DNA of 64,000 nt from Firmicutes bacterium UBA2530 (GTDB taxonomy: Bacteria > Bacillota > Clostridia > Tissierellales > Sedimentibacteraceae), in the NCBI GenBank assembly GCA_002340985.1, contig DDNC01000009.1, positions 20,013 through 84,012 on the forward strand. The letters run 5' to 3'. Below the pieces are notes generated by a model. The model did not search any database, was not told the origin of the DNA, and worked only from the letters and a program-made list of their open reading frames with translations. The position numbers and the translations under genes were made by a program. Below, piece by piece: positions 26,314 through 35,386 of the stretch; within the stretch, counting starts at the first letter, position 1, and each line of letters opens with the position of its first letter.

Positions 26314-28191
26314 TTACTTTTTGGCATAGCTGCCGACTGTATATGTTTTTACTATTTGGAATATTCCAAAGCCTTCGCTTAAACCGTCATTCTTGATGAT
26401 TAACTGCAATCTCTTGTATTTCTTAATCTTCTTCTTGATGAAAACATCTTGTGGATTCCAATTTGTATTAAAGGTGAATCTGTCAAAGTCAATGTCTTCC
26501 CAATCGAAAATATCCATTGTATGGAATCTCAATTGTTGTTCTGGATTTCCATCTACTATAACGCTAATCTTTGCAGATGAACGTGAGAATGGTTTTATAG
26601 TGACTGTGCAACCTTTTTTCTGCATTGTCTTGTAAAGGTATGAAGCTCCATCATCATCATTCTTTGTTGACCAATAGCAAACAACTGGTTGATTATCGTC
26701 ATTGTATTTTGTTCTTTCTTCAATATCTGTGTTGAATTTGCAAATTCTTCCGTCAGCTGTACCAAAATACAATTCACCTGCAATACTTAAGAAACATATA
26801 GCCGGAATGTTCAGCCAATGATAACATTCATACACAAAATCAGTTCCTGCTCTGTCCTTATATGATTTGTTTCTGTTGTCTAAAATATATGCTTTATTGT
26901 TTAATGCCAAGATGTAATAACCATTCCACTCACATGCTATTGCAGTATTAAGGTTCGGCTCTTTAATCAATTGACTATCAACATAATAGGATCTATTCTT
27001 TACAGTTCTTTCGGCCAGTATATTTGTTGATGTTGTTGCCATAATTCCTTGTCTTGACAAGAATAAAGGTTCATCAATTAAGTTTGAAAAGCAGTATTTA
27101 CTTATTGCTCCTGTTCCGGCAATTCCTTGTTCTATAACAAAAAGAACACTTCCATCTGTTTGGAGTGTTCCGTATCTTTGAAATATTGTGCTGTCTTGTT
27201 GATTGTCTTCTTTTATTATAATTAAGAATCTTCCAAGCTTTTGATAACCCATTATAGCTGTTTCATCTGAGCCAACTATTGAATAGTTTAAATCAGGAAA
27301 ATATGTTGGTTTGAATATTTCTGAATACCAATCATATGCTTTATAATCAGGATTTCCGCTTATAAATACTCTGTTACTTCCACCTAAACCATAAAGTGTT
27401 GATATTGTACATTTCTTAATTCTATCTGCATATCCTGTGACAGTCTTTGAATATGTTATAAATACATTGTCTTGTCCTGCTACAATAACATCATGAGCAT
27501 TAACAAATGTTATCTTTCCAGTTGGCAAATTAACCGAATAATCAGTTGGTGAAGTCAAAGTGTCTAAGCCACCACTTGAATTACTTTTTTCAATTTTATC
27601 TACTGAGTCAATGTTATTTGCTGATAGTTGATATACCTTATCTGTTGCATTTCCTAAAAAACTTTCTTTTCTTTTCTTGCCAATCAGATTAACTGGCTCA
27701 TATACAGTACCGCCTCCGCTTGGGCTCCTAGATATTAATATAGTTGGTATGTATGCATTATCACTTACTGCAGTCACTGATGTTCCATCATAACAAAGAA
27801 AATCAGTACCGGTTAAAATATACATCTTGCCAACATTATTCTCTCTCATAAAAAAAGCTGTTGATCTAGCATTGTTGACACCGCTTTTTATTTCTGTGAA
27901 TGTCAGCATGTTCCATTTATAAAGCTTTGTACCGCCATGAGCAATGAATGTGTCTACTCCGTTTATCTCTCCAAAGAATAATCCGTTTATAGGTTGCTCC
28001 AATGTATGAAGTGTACGCCATCCTAATCTTTTCTCAGGAATTCCACCTATGTCTGCAATTAAATTTGGTGCGAATGGTGAACGGTCCTTATCTACCAAAG
28101 AAGAGTCAACGCTAAAATCTACACCTTTGAATTTATTATAAACTGTTGTTTCTCTTGGTACACTTCGTCTTTTTCGCTGATTAATAATCAT
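26314..28191 (-). CDS. Podovirus-type tail hub / DNA stabilisation protein
   Basis: 625 residues, mostly beta-strand text. The N-terminus has VYNKFKGVDFSVDSSLVDKD and ADIGGIPEKRLGWRTLHTLE, a pattern I associate with the P22 gp10-like packaged-DNA stabilisation/hub proteins of short-tailed phages. It follows the adaptor gene with a 4-base overlap and precedes the ejection proteins, the order expected for a podoviral tail. Function is inferred from pattern and order. Confidence 0.75.
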   Translation of the reverse strand: MIINQRKRRSVPRETTVYNKFKGVDFSVDSSLVDKDRSPFAPNLIADIGGIPEKRLGWRTLHTLEQPINGLFFGEINGVDTFIAHGGTKLYKWNMLTFTEIKSGVNNARSTAFFMRENNVGKMYILTGTDFLCYDGTSVTAVSDNAYIPTILISRSPSGGGTVYEPVNLIGKKRKESFLGNATDKVYQLSANNIDSVDKIEKSNSSGGLDTLTSPTDYSVNLPTGKITFVNAHDVIVAGQDNVFITYSKTVTGYADRIKKCTISTLYGLGGSNRVFISGNPDYKAYDWYSEIFKPTYFPDLNYSIVGSDETAIMGYQKLGRFLIIIKEDNQQDSTIFQRYGTLQTDGSVLFVIEQGIAGTGAISKYCFSNLIDEPLFLSRQGIMATTSTNILAERTVKNRSYYVDSQLIKEPNLNTAIACEWNGYYILALNNKAYILDNRNKSYKDRAGTDFVYECYHWLNIPAICFLSIAGELYFGTADGRICKFNTDIEERTKYNDDNQPVVCYWSTKNDDDGASYLYKTMQKKGCTVTIKPFSRSSAKISVIVDGNPEQQLRFHTMDIFDWEDIDFDRFTFNTNWNPQDVFIKKKIKKYKRLQLIIKNDGLSEGFGIFQIVKTYTVGSYAKK

Positions 28192-28733
28192 ATTCTAACA
28201 CCACCTACAAACGTGACTGTTGTATTGCTTTGCAATCTATTCAGTATATTGACAAGCAACGTATTGTATCGGTCTAAATATGTATCGTAAAGCTCAGGCT
28301 CATCATTGATGCATAACTCAGCACATACTCCGTAAACTAATGCTTCTTGACAATCCTTATCTATTTCAAGCTCTGTTGTCAAAGTAGTGCTACTTGAAAT
28401 CTTTTCAGGATATTTATTGTAGTACAAAACATATGTGCCATCTTCTTCAAGTCTTATTTTCTTGTTGATTACATTAAAACTCACAGGACTATAATCAGTA
28501 TCATATACTTTTAGAAAAATAAAGCAATCTAATGGTACATCAATCATTTTGTTTACACTGTCTAATGTCAAGTATTTTTCTATTGGCTTAACATTTGTTG
28601 CAATTTCCGTTTGTATTGTATCAATGGATGGATATATTTTGTTTATATAATCTCCTGCATTAGCTATCAAATTTGACGATGTGACTTCATCAAGCTTTGC
28701 CATTGCTTTACCTATAACATCATTGATTGTCAT
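28188..28733 (-). CDS. Head-to-tail adaptor (gp4-like) protein
   Basis: 181 residues from ATG 28733 behind AAAGGAG; an upstream in-frame ATG at 28754 lies on top of that site and is unlikely. The protein is mixed alpha/beta with GDYINKIYPSIDTIQTEIAT and a C-terminal helical YDTYLDRYNTLLVNILNRLQ. Its place between coat genes and the hub gene fits the adaptor ring that closes the portal after packaging. Family assignment is tentative. Confidence 0.68.
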   Translation of the reverse strand: MTINDVIGKAMAKLDEVTSSNLIANAGDYINKIYPSIDTIQTEIATNVKPIEKYLTLDSVNKMIDVPLDCFIFLKVYDTDYSPVSFNVINKKIRLEEDGTYVLYYNKYPEKISSSTTLTTELEIDKDCQEALVYGVCAELCINDEPELYDTYLDRYNTLLVNILNRLQSNTTVTFVGGVRI

Positions 28734-28794
28734 TTTACTCTCCTTTCTCAACATCTGTGGAGTTGCACCACAATATACTCTTAATGTTGATAAA

Positions 28795-28816
28795 AAAGGC
28801 GGATTTCTCCGCCTTT
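28795..28816 (-). terminator. Intrinsic terminator after the coat genes
   Basis: AAAGGCGGA (28795-28803) and TCCGCCTTT (28808-28816) form a perfect 9-bp stem with a 4-base loop, followed by TTTTTTAT on the minus strand. It is 3 bases beyond the stop of the 118-residue gene and may lower expression of tail genes relative to coat. Confidence 0.9.
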
Positions 28817-28818
28817 GA

Positions 28819-29175
28819 TTATGGTAATGCTATAGCTGCAACCTGAATATCAGTGGTAGAACCTACAATCTGAATCTTTCCTTTGTAATCTCCACTAACA
28901 TTAACAAATTTTCCACTTTCAATAACAGCTACATGAGTTTTACCAGCTGCTAATGTAATTACAAGATCTTCAACACCTTGTAATCCATTACCTTTTTTTA
29001 TAGTAGCTGTCTGTTCAGCTGCACCATTATTTTTGATTATTAAAACAATTTTATGATCAGCTTTATCATAAGGTACAAGAGCACCGTCAGCTATAGCTGT
29101 TATAGCTACAGTTGCCGGTAGTTCTACAGTTCCATTTAATGGAACAATTGATTTAACTATATCTACTACTGCCAT
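28819..29175 (-). CDS. Probable head decoration protein
   Basis: 118 residues, beta-rich and rich in Val, Ala and Thr. The text VPLNGTVELPATVAITAIAD and KIVLIIKNNGAAEQTATIKK suggests an Ig-like or jelly-roll fold. It is directly downstream of the major capsid gene and before a strong terminator, so high expression equal to the coat protein is expected. A capsid decoration or head-fibre role is inferred. Confidence 0.68.
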   Translation of the reverse strand: MAVVDIVKSIVPLNGTVELPATVAITAIADGALVPYDKADHKIVLIIKNNGAAEQTATIKKGNGLQGVEDLVITLAAGKTHVAVIESGKFVNVSGDYKGKIQIVGSTTDIQVAAIALP

Positions 29176-29189
29176 CTATTTGCTCCTTT

Positions 29190-30008
29190 CTATTTATGCA
29201 CTTTTGCTACTGCTATTTCTTTAGGTCTTACAGCTTTACCGCCATAGGTATTTAAGCCCTTAATTGCATCTGCAAATCTTTTTTCTGGTGTATATGGTTG
29301 TAATTTATCAATACCATTACAATACGCATATCCCTTTGAAGTTTTCAGAACAATGTGATCATCAGTACCATCATTATAAATGTTGTTAGACATTTTAACT
29401 ATTGCATTGTTATATAAGCCAAGTATGCCTTGAGCAATAAGCTTATCATTATCAGTTTTCAGTTCTATTATTTTATTTTTAAACAAATTATAGAACCATG
29501 GTGTTAAATATAAAGTAACTCTATCTTTTTGAGAAACTCCTTTATTCCAAAGTTGAACAAATAATTCGTCTACACAATCTTGAGCTTCAGATATTGTCGC
29601 TATTGCTGTAGAAGCAGTCTTAAATCCTGCATTTTTTGCAATTTGCTGAGCACAGAAAGTATCCTCTGCTTCAGCTAAAGCTCTTGTTGTTTCTTCTGAC
29701 AAAGCAGCCATTAATCCTTTTTTAGCTTGAGCTTTATCAATATCATCAATTATGTAATTAAATGAATCATATTGATCAATGTCAAGATATACAGATGTAT
29801 CTCCTATCTCTTCCGGAGCTGCCAAATCTGTTCCTGGTTTATATTTTGATATTTTAGGTCTTGCTACACCTAATATTTTTACTTTTTTTCCTTCGCCTGC
29901 TTCTCCTTCAAATTCGAAGTTACAGTCTTGTTTAAATACAGTGAACTTAGGTAGTTCATGTTGAATATGGCTTGACCATACCAACGGTTTAAAGTTTTCG
30001 TATGACAT
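29190..30008 (-). CDS. Major capsid protein
   Basis: 272 residues. The N-terminal IQHELPKFTVFKQDCNFEFE, the YDSFNYIIDDIDKAQAK segment and the C-terminal TYGGKAVRPKEIAVAKVHK look like HK97-fold coat proteins of the P22-coat-like group common in Firmicute phages. It follows a scaffold gene and precedes a probable decoration protein. Start ATG 30008 has AGAAAGGTGG upstream. No cleavage site is evident. Confidence 0.87.
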   Translation of the reverse strand: MSYENFKPLVWSSHIQHELPKFTVFKQDCNFEFEGEAGEGKKVKILGVARPKISKYKPGTDLAAPEEIGDTSVYLDIDQYDSFNYIIDDIDKAQAKKGLMAALSEETTRALAEAEDTFCAQQIAKNAGFKTASTAIATISEAQDCVDELFVQLWNKGVSQKDRVTLYLTPWFYNLFKNKIIELKTDNDKLIAQGILGLYNNAIVKMSNNIYNDGTDDHIVLKTSKGYAYCNGIDKLQPYTPEKRFADAIKGLNTYGGKAVRPKEIAVAKVHK

Positions 30009-30026
30009 ATTGATTTACCACCTTTC

Positions 30027-30818
30027 TTATTTCCATTTAGTCATTGAGTCCATTACTACTGCCATTATTTTTGGATCTGCTAAGTCTTTCTTTGTAAGCC
30101 TGTCCACTTCGGCAGGAGTGTAAAAATCTTTTTCATCCTTAGAGTTAGAATTAACTTTACCAACCTCAGCAGGTGGAATTTTAGTTTCCTTTAGTTTCTT
30201 CTGCTGAATTACACTAAATGCAATTTCAGCATCAACTCCTGCTCTTTTAAGATTAAAAAATTCATCTCCTAAGTCATCAAGTGATTTAACAGTAGGATCC
30301 AATTTCTGAATCTTTTGTAAATCATCTTGCATAAGTCTTTCTATTTCTCTTTTTCTGTAAAATTCAAGTTCAGCTTCTCTTTGTGCTTCTTCTTGTTGTC
30401 TTTGTTGAGCATCAAGCCTTTGTTGTCTGACTTCCTCAACCGGCTTTTGTAAATAATGTGCGTTTGCAGCATCTATTACTTCCTCAGGAGTATTACCTTT
30501 GAAACCAAATTGCTGTAATGTTCTTGCGAGCATTTCATTTTGCTTTTTAGTTTGTTCGTTTTCTCTCCTCATCTTTGCGTAGGCAGCATCTTTTTCATAA
30601 TCTCGTTGAGGTTGCTTTATTGGCTCTGTCTGTTGAGGTTCGGTATTATTATCAGTTGACTGTCCAGCGACAACAGTCCCTTCTCCGCTTGTTGACTGAT
30701 TGTCTCCTGCACCTTCTGTTCCCTGTGGTTCTTGTGTTCCTTCTGTTCCAGGTTCAGCGACTCCCTGGTTTTCTCCGCTTTCTGCAAATAACTGCAGTCT
30801 TAATTTTTCTAAAAACAT
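30027..30818 (-). CDS. Scaffold protein
   Basis: From ATG 30818 (GGAGG 6 bases upstream) the protein has 263 residues. MFLEKLRLQLFAES is the typical start of Firmicute scaffolds. A low-complexity Gly/Glu/Thr region (about 16-65) is followed by a long Gln/Arg/Glu coiled coil (about 70-165) and a basic C-terminal tail. Scaffolds guide prohead assembly and leave before packaging. No protease gene is seen nearby. Confidence 0.88.
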   Translation of the reverse strand: MFLEKLRLQLFAESGENQGVAEPGTEGTQEPQGTEGAGDNQSTSGEGTVVAGQSTDNNTEPQQTEPIKQPQRDYEKDAAYAKMRRENEQTKKQNEMLARTLQQFGFKGNTPEEVIDAANAHYLQKPVEEVRQQRLDAQQRQQEEAQREAELEFYRKREIERLMQDDLQKIQKLDPTVKSLDDLGDEFFNLKRAGVDAEIAFSVIQQKKLKETKIPPAEVGKVNSNSKDEKDFYTPAEVDRLTKKDLADPKIMAVVMDSMTKWK

Positions 30819-30895
30819 ATCTTCCTCCAAGATTTTTACGCTTTTCTGTGCGAATTTTTGTATAAAAAAAGGACCTTTAAAAGCCCTTAGTTTAG

Positions 30896-31363
30896 CTATT
30901 CAACTATCATCCAATCTTCTGCTAAGCAATCATTTATTGAAGGCACCCACATACTATGTGAACCATTTACCATTTTAATTTGTAAATATGGTTCGCATTT
31001 AAATAAATCGCCTTCATTAATTCCCCACGCTACTGCAGTTTGTTTATTACAAGGAATTCCTTTTGGATATCCTTTTTGATAAACAACAAACATTCCTTTA
31101 CCATTCCAACCTTTTCTTGCTACTTTATAACCTTTCTTTAATGCTTCAATAGCAAGTCCAAAAGTCAAATTGTCAATTCTACGATATGCTTCTTCAAATA
31201 CTTCCTTTGGTGACCATGATACATAACCATCAGGATAAACTACTTTGTATCCCAATTCATTTGGCCATTCTTCAGGATAGTTTTTTTGCTTTACTGTTTC
31301 TTCAAATTCTTTTCTATCCATTGGTTCCGCTTCAATTAATTTAACTCCTAAATACTTTTCCAT
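30896..31363 (-). CDS. Tad2-like (DUF2829) protein, candidate anti-Thoeris factor
   Basis: 155 residues in two parts. The N-terminus (YLGVKLIEAEPMDRKEFEET ... VSWSPKEVFEEAYR) matches a small domain often found on phage proteins. The C-terminal half (about 72-155) is DUF2829: FGLAIEALKKGYKVARKGWN, FVVYQKGYP and the ending DCLAEDWMIVE. DUF2829 includes Tad2, a phage protein that sequesters the cyclic ADPR-type signal of Thoeris defence. Whether this copy binds such a signal is not shown. It sits in a late region between the scaffold and a metallopeptidase-like gene, an unusual place for an early counter-defence gene. Confidence 0.83.
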   Translation of the reverse strand: MEKYLGVKLIEAEPMDRKEFEETVKQKNYPEEWPNELGYKVVYPDGYVSWSPKEVFEEAYRRIDNLTFGLAIEALKKGYKVARKGWNGKGMFVVYQKGYPKGIPCNKQTAVAWGINEGDLFKCEPYLQIKMVNGSHSMWVPSINDCLAEDWMIVE

Positions 31364-31372
31364 TTCTTCCTC

Positions 31373-31723
31373 CTATAAACAATCACATTCTTGAAATACT
31401 TTTAAAATCTTTGGAAATTGAACTGCAATCCAGTCAACCATTTCTTCATTTTCTGACCATGCACTTGAATACTGCATGCTATTATGATGTAACCCACTTT
31501 GATATAAAAAAGCATGTACTATTTCGTGTCTTAGTACTTCTTTATTATAAACATCTAAATCTTTTGTCATTCTATCGTCTTGTTTTTCTTCGTCTGTATA
31601 TATCCTGACATGGATTTCTTTTTTATAGTTATCACAATATCCATCACAAGTTTTTAAACATCTATCATCTGCCAATAGACTAAAAACTATTTTGTACTCT
31701 ACTCCTAAAATGTTTGCTTTCAA
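31373..31723 (-). CDS. Putative zinc metallopeptidase-like phage protein
   Basis: 116 residues, TTG start behind AGGAGG. It has an HExxH motif in VLRHEIVHAFLYQSGL (about residues 65-80) and a downstream ENEEMVDW that can supply a third ligand. The motif suggests a small zinc-dependent protease-like fold known in phages, but the substrate is unknown. The Cys-rich segment RCLKTCDGYCDNY is also notable and may bind metal. Confidence 0.78.
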   Translation of the reverse strand: MKANILGVEYKIVFSLLADDRCLKTCDGYCDNYKKEIHVRIYTDEEKQDDRMTKDLDVYNKEVLRHEIVHAFLYQSGLHHNSMQYSSAWSENEEMVDWIAVQFPKILKVFQECDCL

Positions 31724-31731
31724 GATTCCTC

Positions 31732-31866
31732 CTATTGTTCAGTCTTATATCCATAATTACTACACTGTGGATTTGGACACTTATAATTAAATGTCTCTGT
31801 GCCTTTATCTTCATCAACTTCTGTGCTGTCAATTAACATTTCCGTTTGGCATTCCTTGCATTTCAA
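31732..31866 (-). CDS. Small zinc-ribbon protein overlapping the portal gene
   Basis: A 44-residue frame starting at TTG 31866, inside the last codons of the portal gene, with AGGAGGTGG upstream. It holds two Cys pairs (KCKECQ near the start and YKCPNPQCSN near the end), the pattern of a small zinc ribbon such as Com-type regulators. The gene is short but has a strong ribosome site and clear metal ligands. Function unknown. Confidence 0.65.
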   Translation of the reverse strand: MKCKECQTEMLIDSTEVDEDKGTETFNYKCPNPQCSNYGYKTEQ

Positions 31867-33553
31867 CTTTACCACCTCCTGTTATTTGTTGAATCATTTG
31901 CATTGCTTGTTGTAATTGCTGTTGTTGTTGCTGAATCACAGCTTGAAATTTCATTTCCTTTTGTTGCTGTTCTGCTCTTTTATCTATAATGTCTTTTAAC
32001 TTTTGTTTTGGTACTGCTGCATCATCATCCAATGCCTCTACATACTCATCAAATGATATTGCTTGCATTCCAAATAAATTTTCTAATGCTTGCTCTTGAG
32101 CAAATCTTGAATATGGATTGTTCTGTGAAACGTCAATTCTGACGTTAATTTTCATTTCTTCCAAAACTTCTGCCGGTATAACTTGTTGAATTGTTCCTTG
32201 CTCTTCGTCTTCCAATTCAATAGTCAATCCGTTTGGATTATAAGTAACCCATATGTCATGACATAACAAAGCATAGTCTTCAACAAATTGTTTATATCTC
32301 GCTAGTTGCTCATTAAGTGGTAATGCTGTTTGGTCTCTTACTGCAATAATGGCTGCACCGGATGCCTTTGTAGGATCCACAGAACCTTGAGCACTGTCTC
32401 CGGCACCTGCAAGCTCTTTTGTCATAGTTACCAGTTCGTCGCTAAAGTTCTTTGCATCTGGTGAAGTAGTTTCAGCATTTAAATATGCTATTATATCTCT
32501 GATATTTTGAGCAGTACCATCTTTAACAGCAATTGCAGCTCCTACGACATCTAAATCATCCGGATTACTTACAGCATTTTGCTTATATGCTATCTTAGGA
32601 AATGCAGTTTTCTTTATTGCTATACTTCGTCTTGCAAGTGTTTTATTAACTTCAAGTTGGTTAGGAATCAGTTGTTTAACTTCTCCTACTCCTCTTGCAG
32701 TTCCTTTTCTGTCTTCCCAGATAAAATTAATAATTGGATATCTTTTCAGTCCATAGCCTGTTAAGTTTCCTTCACTGTCTTTAGACTGTAATTTAACATC
32801 AGGTTGATATATTAAGTTTTGAACGCTTCTTAAGTAATGCACTATGCCTTCATCATCTTTATACATGTATAAAAGTGATGTGCATTTTCCGTTCTTACTT
32901 TCAACATCATTTTTATCACCTAATTGATTCTGATAGTCTTCATCAGCAACTATTAAATCAATATCTTTTTGTTTTATTCCATATTTCTTCGCATCTTTCT
33001 TTACATCTTCAACAAATCTTCTTTCAACAATGATAATGTATGGTTGTTCTTGAATGTTTGAATTCTTTTCATCGCCTAAAAGAACATTGACATTATCTAT
33101 TATCTGTGACTGTGTTACATCACTTCCAGGTAAAAACAAATAACTATCTGCTTGGATACAAGCATCCTTTATTATCTTCCATGATAATATATCCATCTTG
33201 GAAAGTTCCCACATTCTTCGGAAGTGTGCATTTAAAAGTTCGCAAGCTTTTGATGTAGTTTCATCTTTTTCACCCATGTTGCTGTATACTGCAGACATGG
33301 TATTTTGAGCAACCATTGCAACTTTGTATTTGACTGTGCCCTTAATGAAATTATGCATAGGCATCTTTTCATTTCCGCTTTCAAGACCATACCATTGGTC
33401 ACCTGAATACATTCTGTGAGCTTCTTCAGTCTCACTTACTAAGTTAATCTTATGAATGTAATCAACGCCCTTTTGATATAAGTCCCATATTTCAGTTGTT
33501 TCCTTGTCGCTCTTTAGATTAAATAAACTTTTCATATTGCCTGGTATATTCAT
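31829..33553 (-). CDS. Portal protein (P22-like)
   Basis: 574 residues. The N-terminal EEAHRMYSGDQWYGLESGNE and MHNFIKGTVKYKVAMVAQN, the central RYPIINFIWEDRKGTARGVG and the LAGAGDSAQGSVDPTKASGA motif are typical of the portal family of podoviruses and related phages. The C-terminus is a Gln-rich coiled coil (about 525-560) like the barrel of P22 portals. The portal forms the DNA-entry ring at one head vertex. It follows terminase and two small genes. Confidence 0.88.
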   Translation of the reverse strand: MNIPGNMKSLFNLKSDKETTEIWDLYQKGVDYIHKINLVSETEEAHRMYSGDQWYGLESGNEKMPMHNFIKGTVKYKVAMVAQNTMSAVYSNMGEKDETTSKACELLNAHFRRMWELSKMDILSWKIIKDACIQADSYLFLPGSDVTQSQIIDNVNVLLGDEKNSNIQEQPYIIIVERRFVEDVKKDAKKYGIKQKDIDLIVADEDYQNQLGDKNDVESKNGKCTSLLYMYKDDEGIVHYLRSVQNLIYQPDVKLQSKDSEGNLTGYGLKRYPIINFIWEDRKGTARGVGEVKQLIPNQLEVNKTLARRSIAIKKTAFPKIAYKQNAVSNPDDLDVVGAAIAVKDGTAQNIRDIIAYLNAETTSPDAKNFSDELVTMTKELAGAGDSAQGSVDPTKASGAAIIAVRDQTALPLNEQLARYKQFVEDYALLCHDIWVTYNPNGLTIELEDEEQGTIQQVIPAEVLEEMKINVRIDVSQNNPYSRFAQEQALENLFGMQAISFDEYVEALDDDAAVPKQKLKDIIDKRAEQQQKEMKFQAVIQQQQQQLQQAMQMIQQITGGGKVEMQGMPNGNVN

Positions 33554-33556
33554 TAT

Positions 33557-33763
33557 TTATTCACCTACCTTTACGATATCTTCAAAGCGCACTAATGTAG
33601 CTATGCTAAAATCATCAACTTGGATATAAGCAAATTTATCTCCAACATCTTGCTTATAAATGCTATCTGTCACTTCTAATATTCGTGTTACTTTACCTTC
33701 TTCAAGGTAGTCTAATTTAGCATAATTTTTATAAGATACAATTTGTCCGACTTTTATATCCAT
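33557..33763 (-). CDS. Hypothetical phage protein
   Basis: 68 residues, beta-rich (KVGQIVSYKNYAKLDYLEEG, AYIQVDDFSIATLVRFEDIV), resembling a small SH3-like barrel. Overlaps the upstream gene by one base. Function unknown. Confidence 0.7.
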   Translation of the reverse strand: MDIKVGQIVSYKNYAKLDYLEEGKVTRILEVTDSIYKQDVGDKFAYIQVDDFSIATLVRFEDIVKVGE

Positions 33764-34011
33764 TATTTCACTTCCTTTTGTCCTATGGGACCGCCATTAT
33801 AGTTGTTTATGTTATCAATAATGGTATTAAACTTCTTAATTTCATCAGGTATTTCTTGCTTTTTTTTTGACAACTGAATAACCGGTTCAAGCTTCTTTTC
33901 TTCTTTTACTGCTCTTCCGTCTTTTAAACCTTGCCTATAACTAAAAAATACCAATATGCTCATTATCGGTATTAATATTAATAGCAAAATTATTATTAAA
34001 TTATATGACAC
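33763..34011 (-). CDS. Small membrane-anchored phage protein
   Basis: Best start is GTG 34011 with AAAGGGG upstream, giving 82 residues: one N-terminal transmembrane segment (YNLIIILLLILIPIMSILVF) and a charged tail. The start lies inside the end of the large terminase gene. Function unknown; a spanin-like or packaging-accessory role cannot be tested here. Confidence 0.6.
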   Translation of the reverse strand: MSYNLIIILLLILIPIMSILVFFSYRQGLKDGRAVKEEKKLEPVIQLSKKKQEIPDEIKKFNTIIDNINNYNGGPIGQKEVK

Positions 34012-35386
34012 GTTGTTTATTCCCCTTTCCAAGTGGATTTGGTTTTGGTTTTTCAAAATCAAAATTATATACTTCTGGTTTTTTAAGTCTAATTGCCGGT
34101 GCTGGTCTTCCTGCTATAAAGTATCTAATAGAATCTGGAGCATGTGTTAATTCATGTGGTTCTGTTGCAACATCATTAGGATTCTTTTCATCCTTTTGTA
34201 TCTGTGGCAATGTCCTGATTAAATTAGTGCAATTCTTTGTAATAACTAAACTTGCTGTTGTAATTCCCTGCTCATCTTCATAAGGATCCAACCATTCTTT
34301 TAAATTTAACCATCCTTGTTCTCTATCATTATTTGCTTGCGTTAAAAATAAGCCATTATCTAAGAATATCTCTGCAGCACTCTTTCCTGTTTCTTGCCTT
34401 CTATTCCATAAGTCTGGCGGTGCAAATGTCTGATATATATTTTCATTAGGGTTTGTCATTTCAAGAATTGCTTTAGCTGCTTTTGATATAATCAAATCAG
34501 ACTGATATTTCTCTTTATAAACATATGCTTTCTGATTCATGTCTACTGCTATCCAGTAACATGCTAACATATCTAGCCCATAGTCAATGGTCCTGTATCG
34601 TCTCCAATGAGAAGGAATAGGGAAACTATTAATAACATGTATATCAGTTCTAAACTCATCAAAGTATACTCCTCCCGGAATACCATATTCACCTAATCCA
34701 ATAACTTTATATCTATCAGGATTATGAATCCTTGCATGTTCAATTAAAGCTCTATCTGAATCATCAAGCCATTCATTGCATCTGTATGTTGTTGTAAGCC
34801 TAAATGCGTTAGGATCTTCATTATCCCAAAACCTTGTTTTTGTCCAGTGTGTATTTACCCATGGATTATATGTTATTGTTATCTGCTTCCAATAGCCTTC
34901 CGGCATTTCTCCACGAATAGATTCATCAAACGTATTAAAATCTTCTTCCTTTTCTATCTCGTAAGCTTCTTCTATCCATGCCCAACATAAGAAACCTACA
35001 TCAACTGTTATGGATGTAAGTTTCAAAGGATCGTCAAATCCTCTAAATAATATTTTCTGTCCTGTTGGTATGAATGTTGCTTCTAATGGTGATGTAGTAA
35101 ACTTCCATTTGTCATAAACTCCTAATCTTCTTGCAGCCCATTTCAACTGTGCAAATGTTGATTGTTTATGTGTATTAAATGTTTTTCTTACTACAACCGT
35201 GTTAGCAAGGGGATATTTCATCATGTTGTAAATAAACCACATTGCAGTTGTTGTACTTTTCTTTGAAGCTCTACCACCTTTTAAAACTCTGTATCTTTTC
35301 TTTGTTTTCCAAAATGAAGCGTAGCCTTTACCGATTTTATCTGGCAAAAATATTTCATGCAATTCTTGTATTGCTTTAGTCTTCAA
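34001..35386 (-). CDS. Terminase large subunit
   Basis: 461 residues, TTG start 35386 inside the end of the small-subunit gene with AAAGGAG upstream. The ATPase part has the Walker-A-like YRVLKGGRASKKSTTTAMWF and Walker B FLCWAWIEEAYE. The nuclease part starts with RTIDYGLDMLACYW carrying a catalytic Asp. This is the PBSX/Terminase_3-type motor that packages and cuts concatemeric DNA at the portal. Confidence 0.93.
   Translation of the reverse strand: MKTKAIQELHEIFLPDKIGKGYASFWKTKKRYRVLKGGRASKKSTTTAMWFIYNMMKYPLANTVVVRKTFNTHKQSTFAQLKWAARRLGVYDKWKFTTSPLEATFIPTGQKILFRGFDDPLKLTSITVDVGFLCWAWIEEAYEIEKEEDFNTFDESIRGEMPEGYWKQITITYNPWVNTHWTKTRFWDNEDPNAFRLTTTYRCNEWLDDSDRALIEHARIHNPDRYKVIGLGEYGIPGGVYFDEFRTDIHVINSFPIPSHWRRYRTIDYGLDMLACYWIAVDMNQKAYVYKEKYQSDLIISKAAKAILEMTNPNENIYQTFAPPDLWNRRQETGKSAAEIFLDNGLFLTQANNDREQGWLNLKEWLDPYEDEQGITTASLVITKNCTNLIRTLPQIQKDEKNPNDVATEPHELTHAPDSIRYFIAGRPAPAIRLKKPEVYNFDFEKPKPNPLGKGNKQRVI

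Noticed and set aside
31732..31866. Treating the zinc-ribbon frame as part of the portal tail
   Set aside because: It is in another frame, has its own ribosome site, and ends 95 bases past the portal stop.
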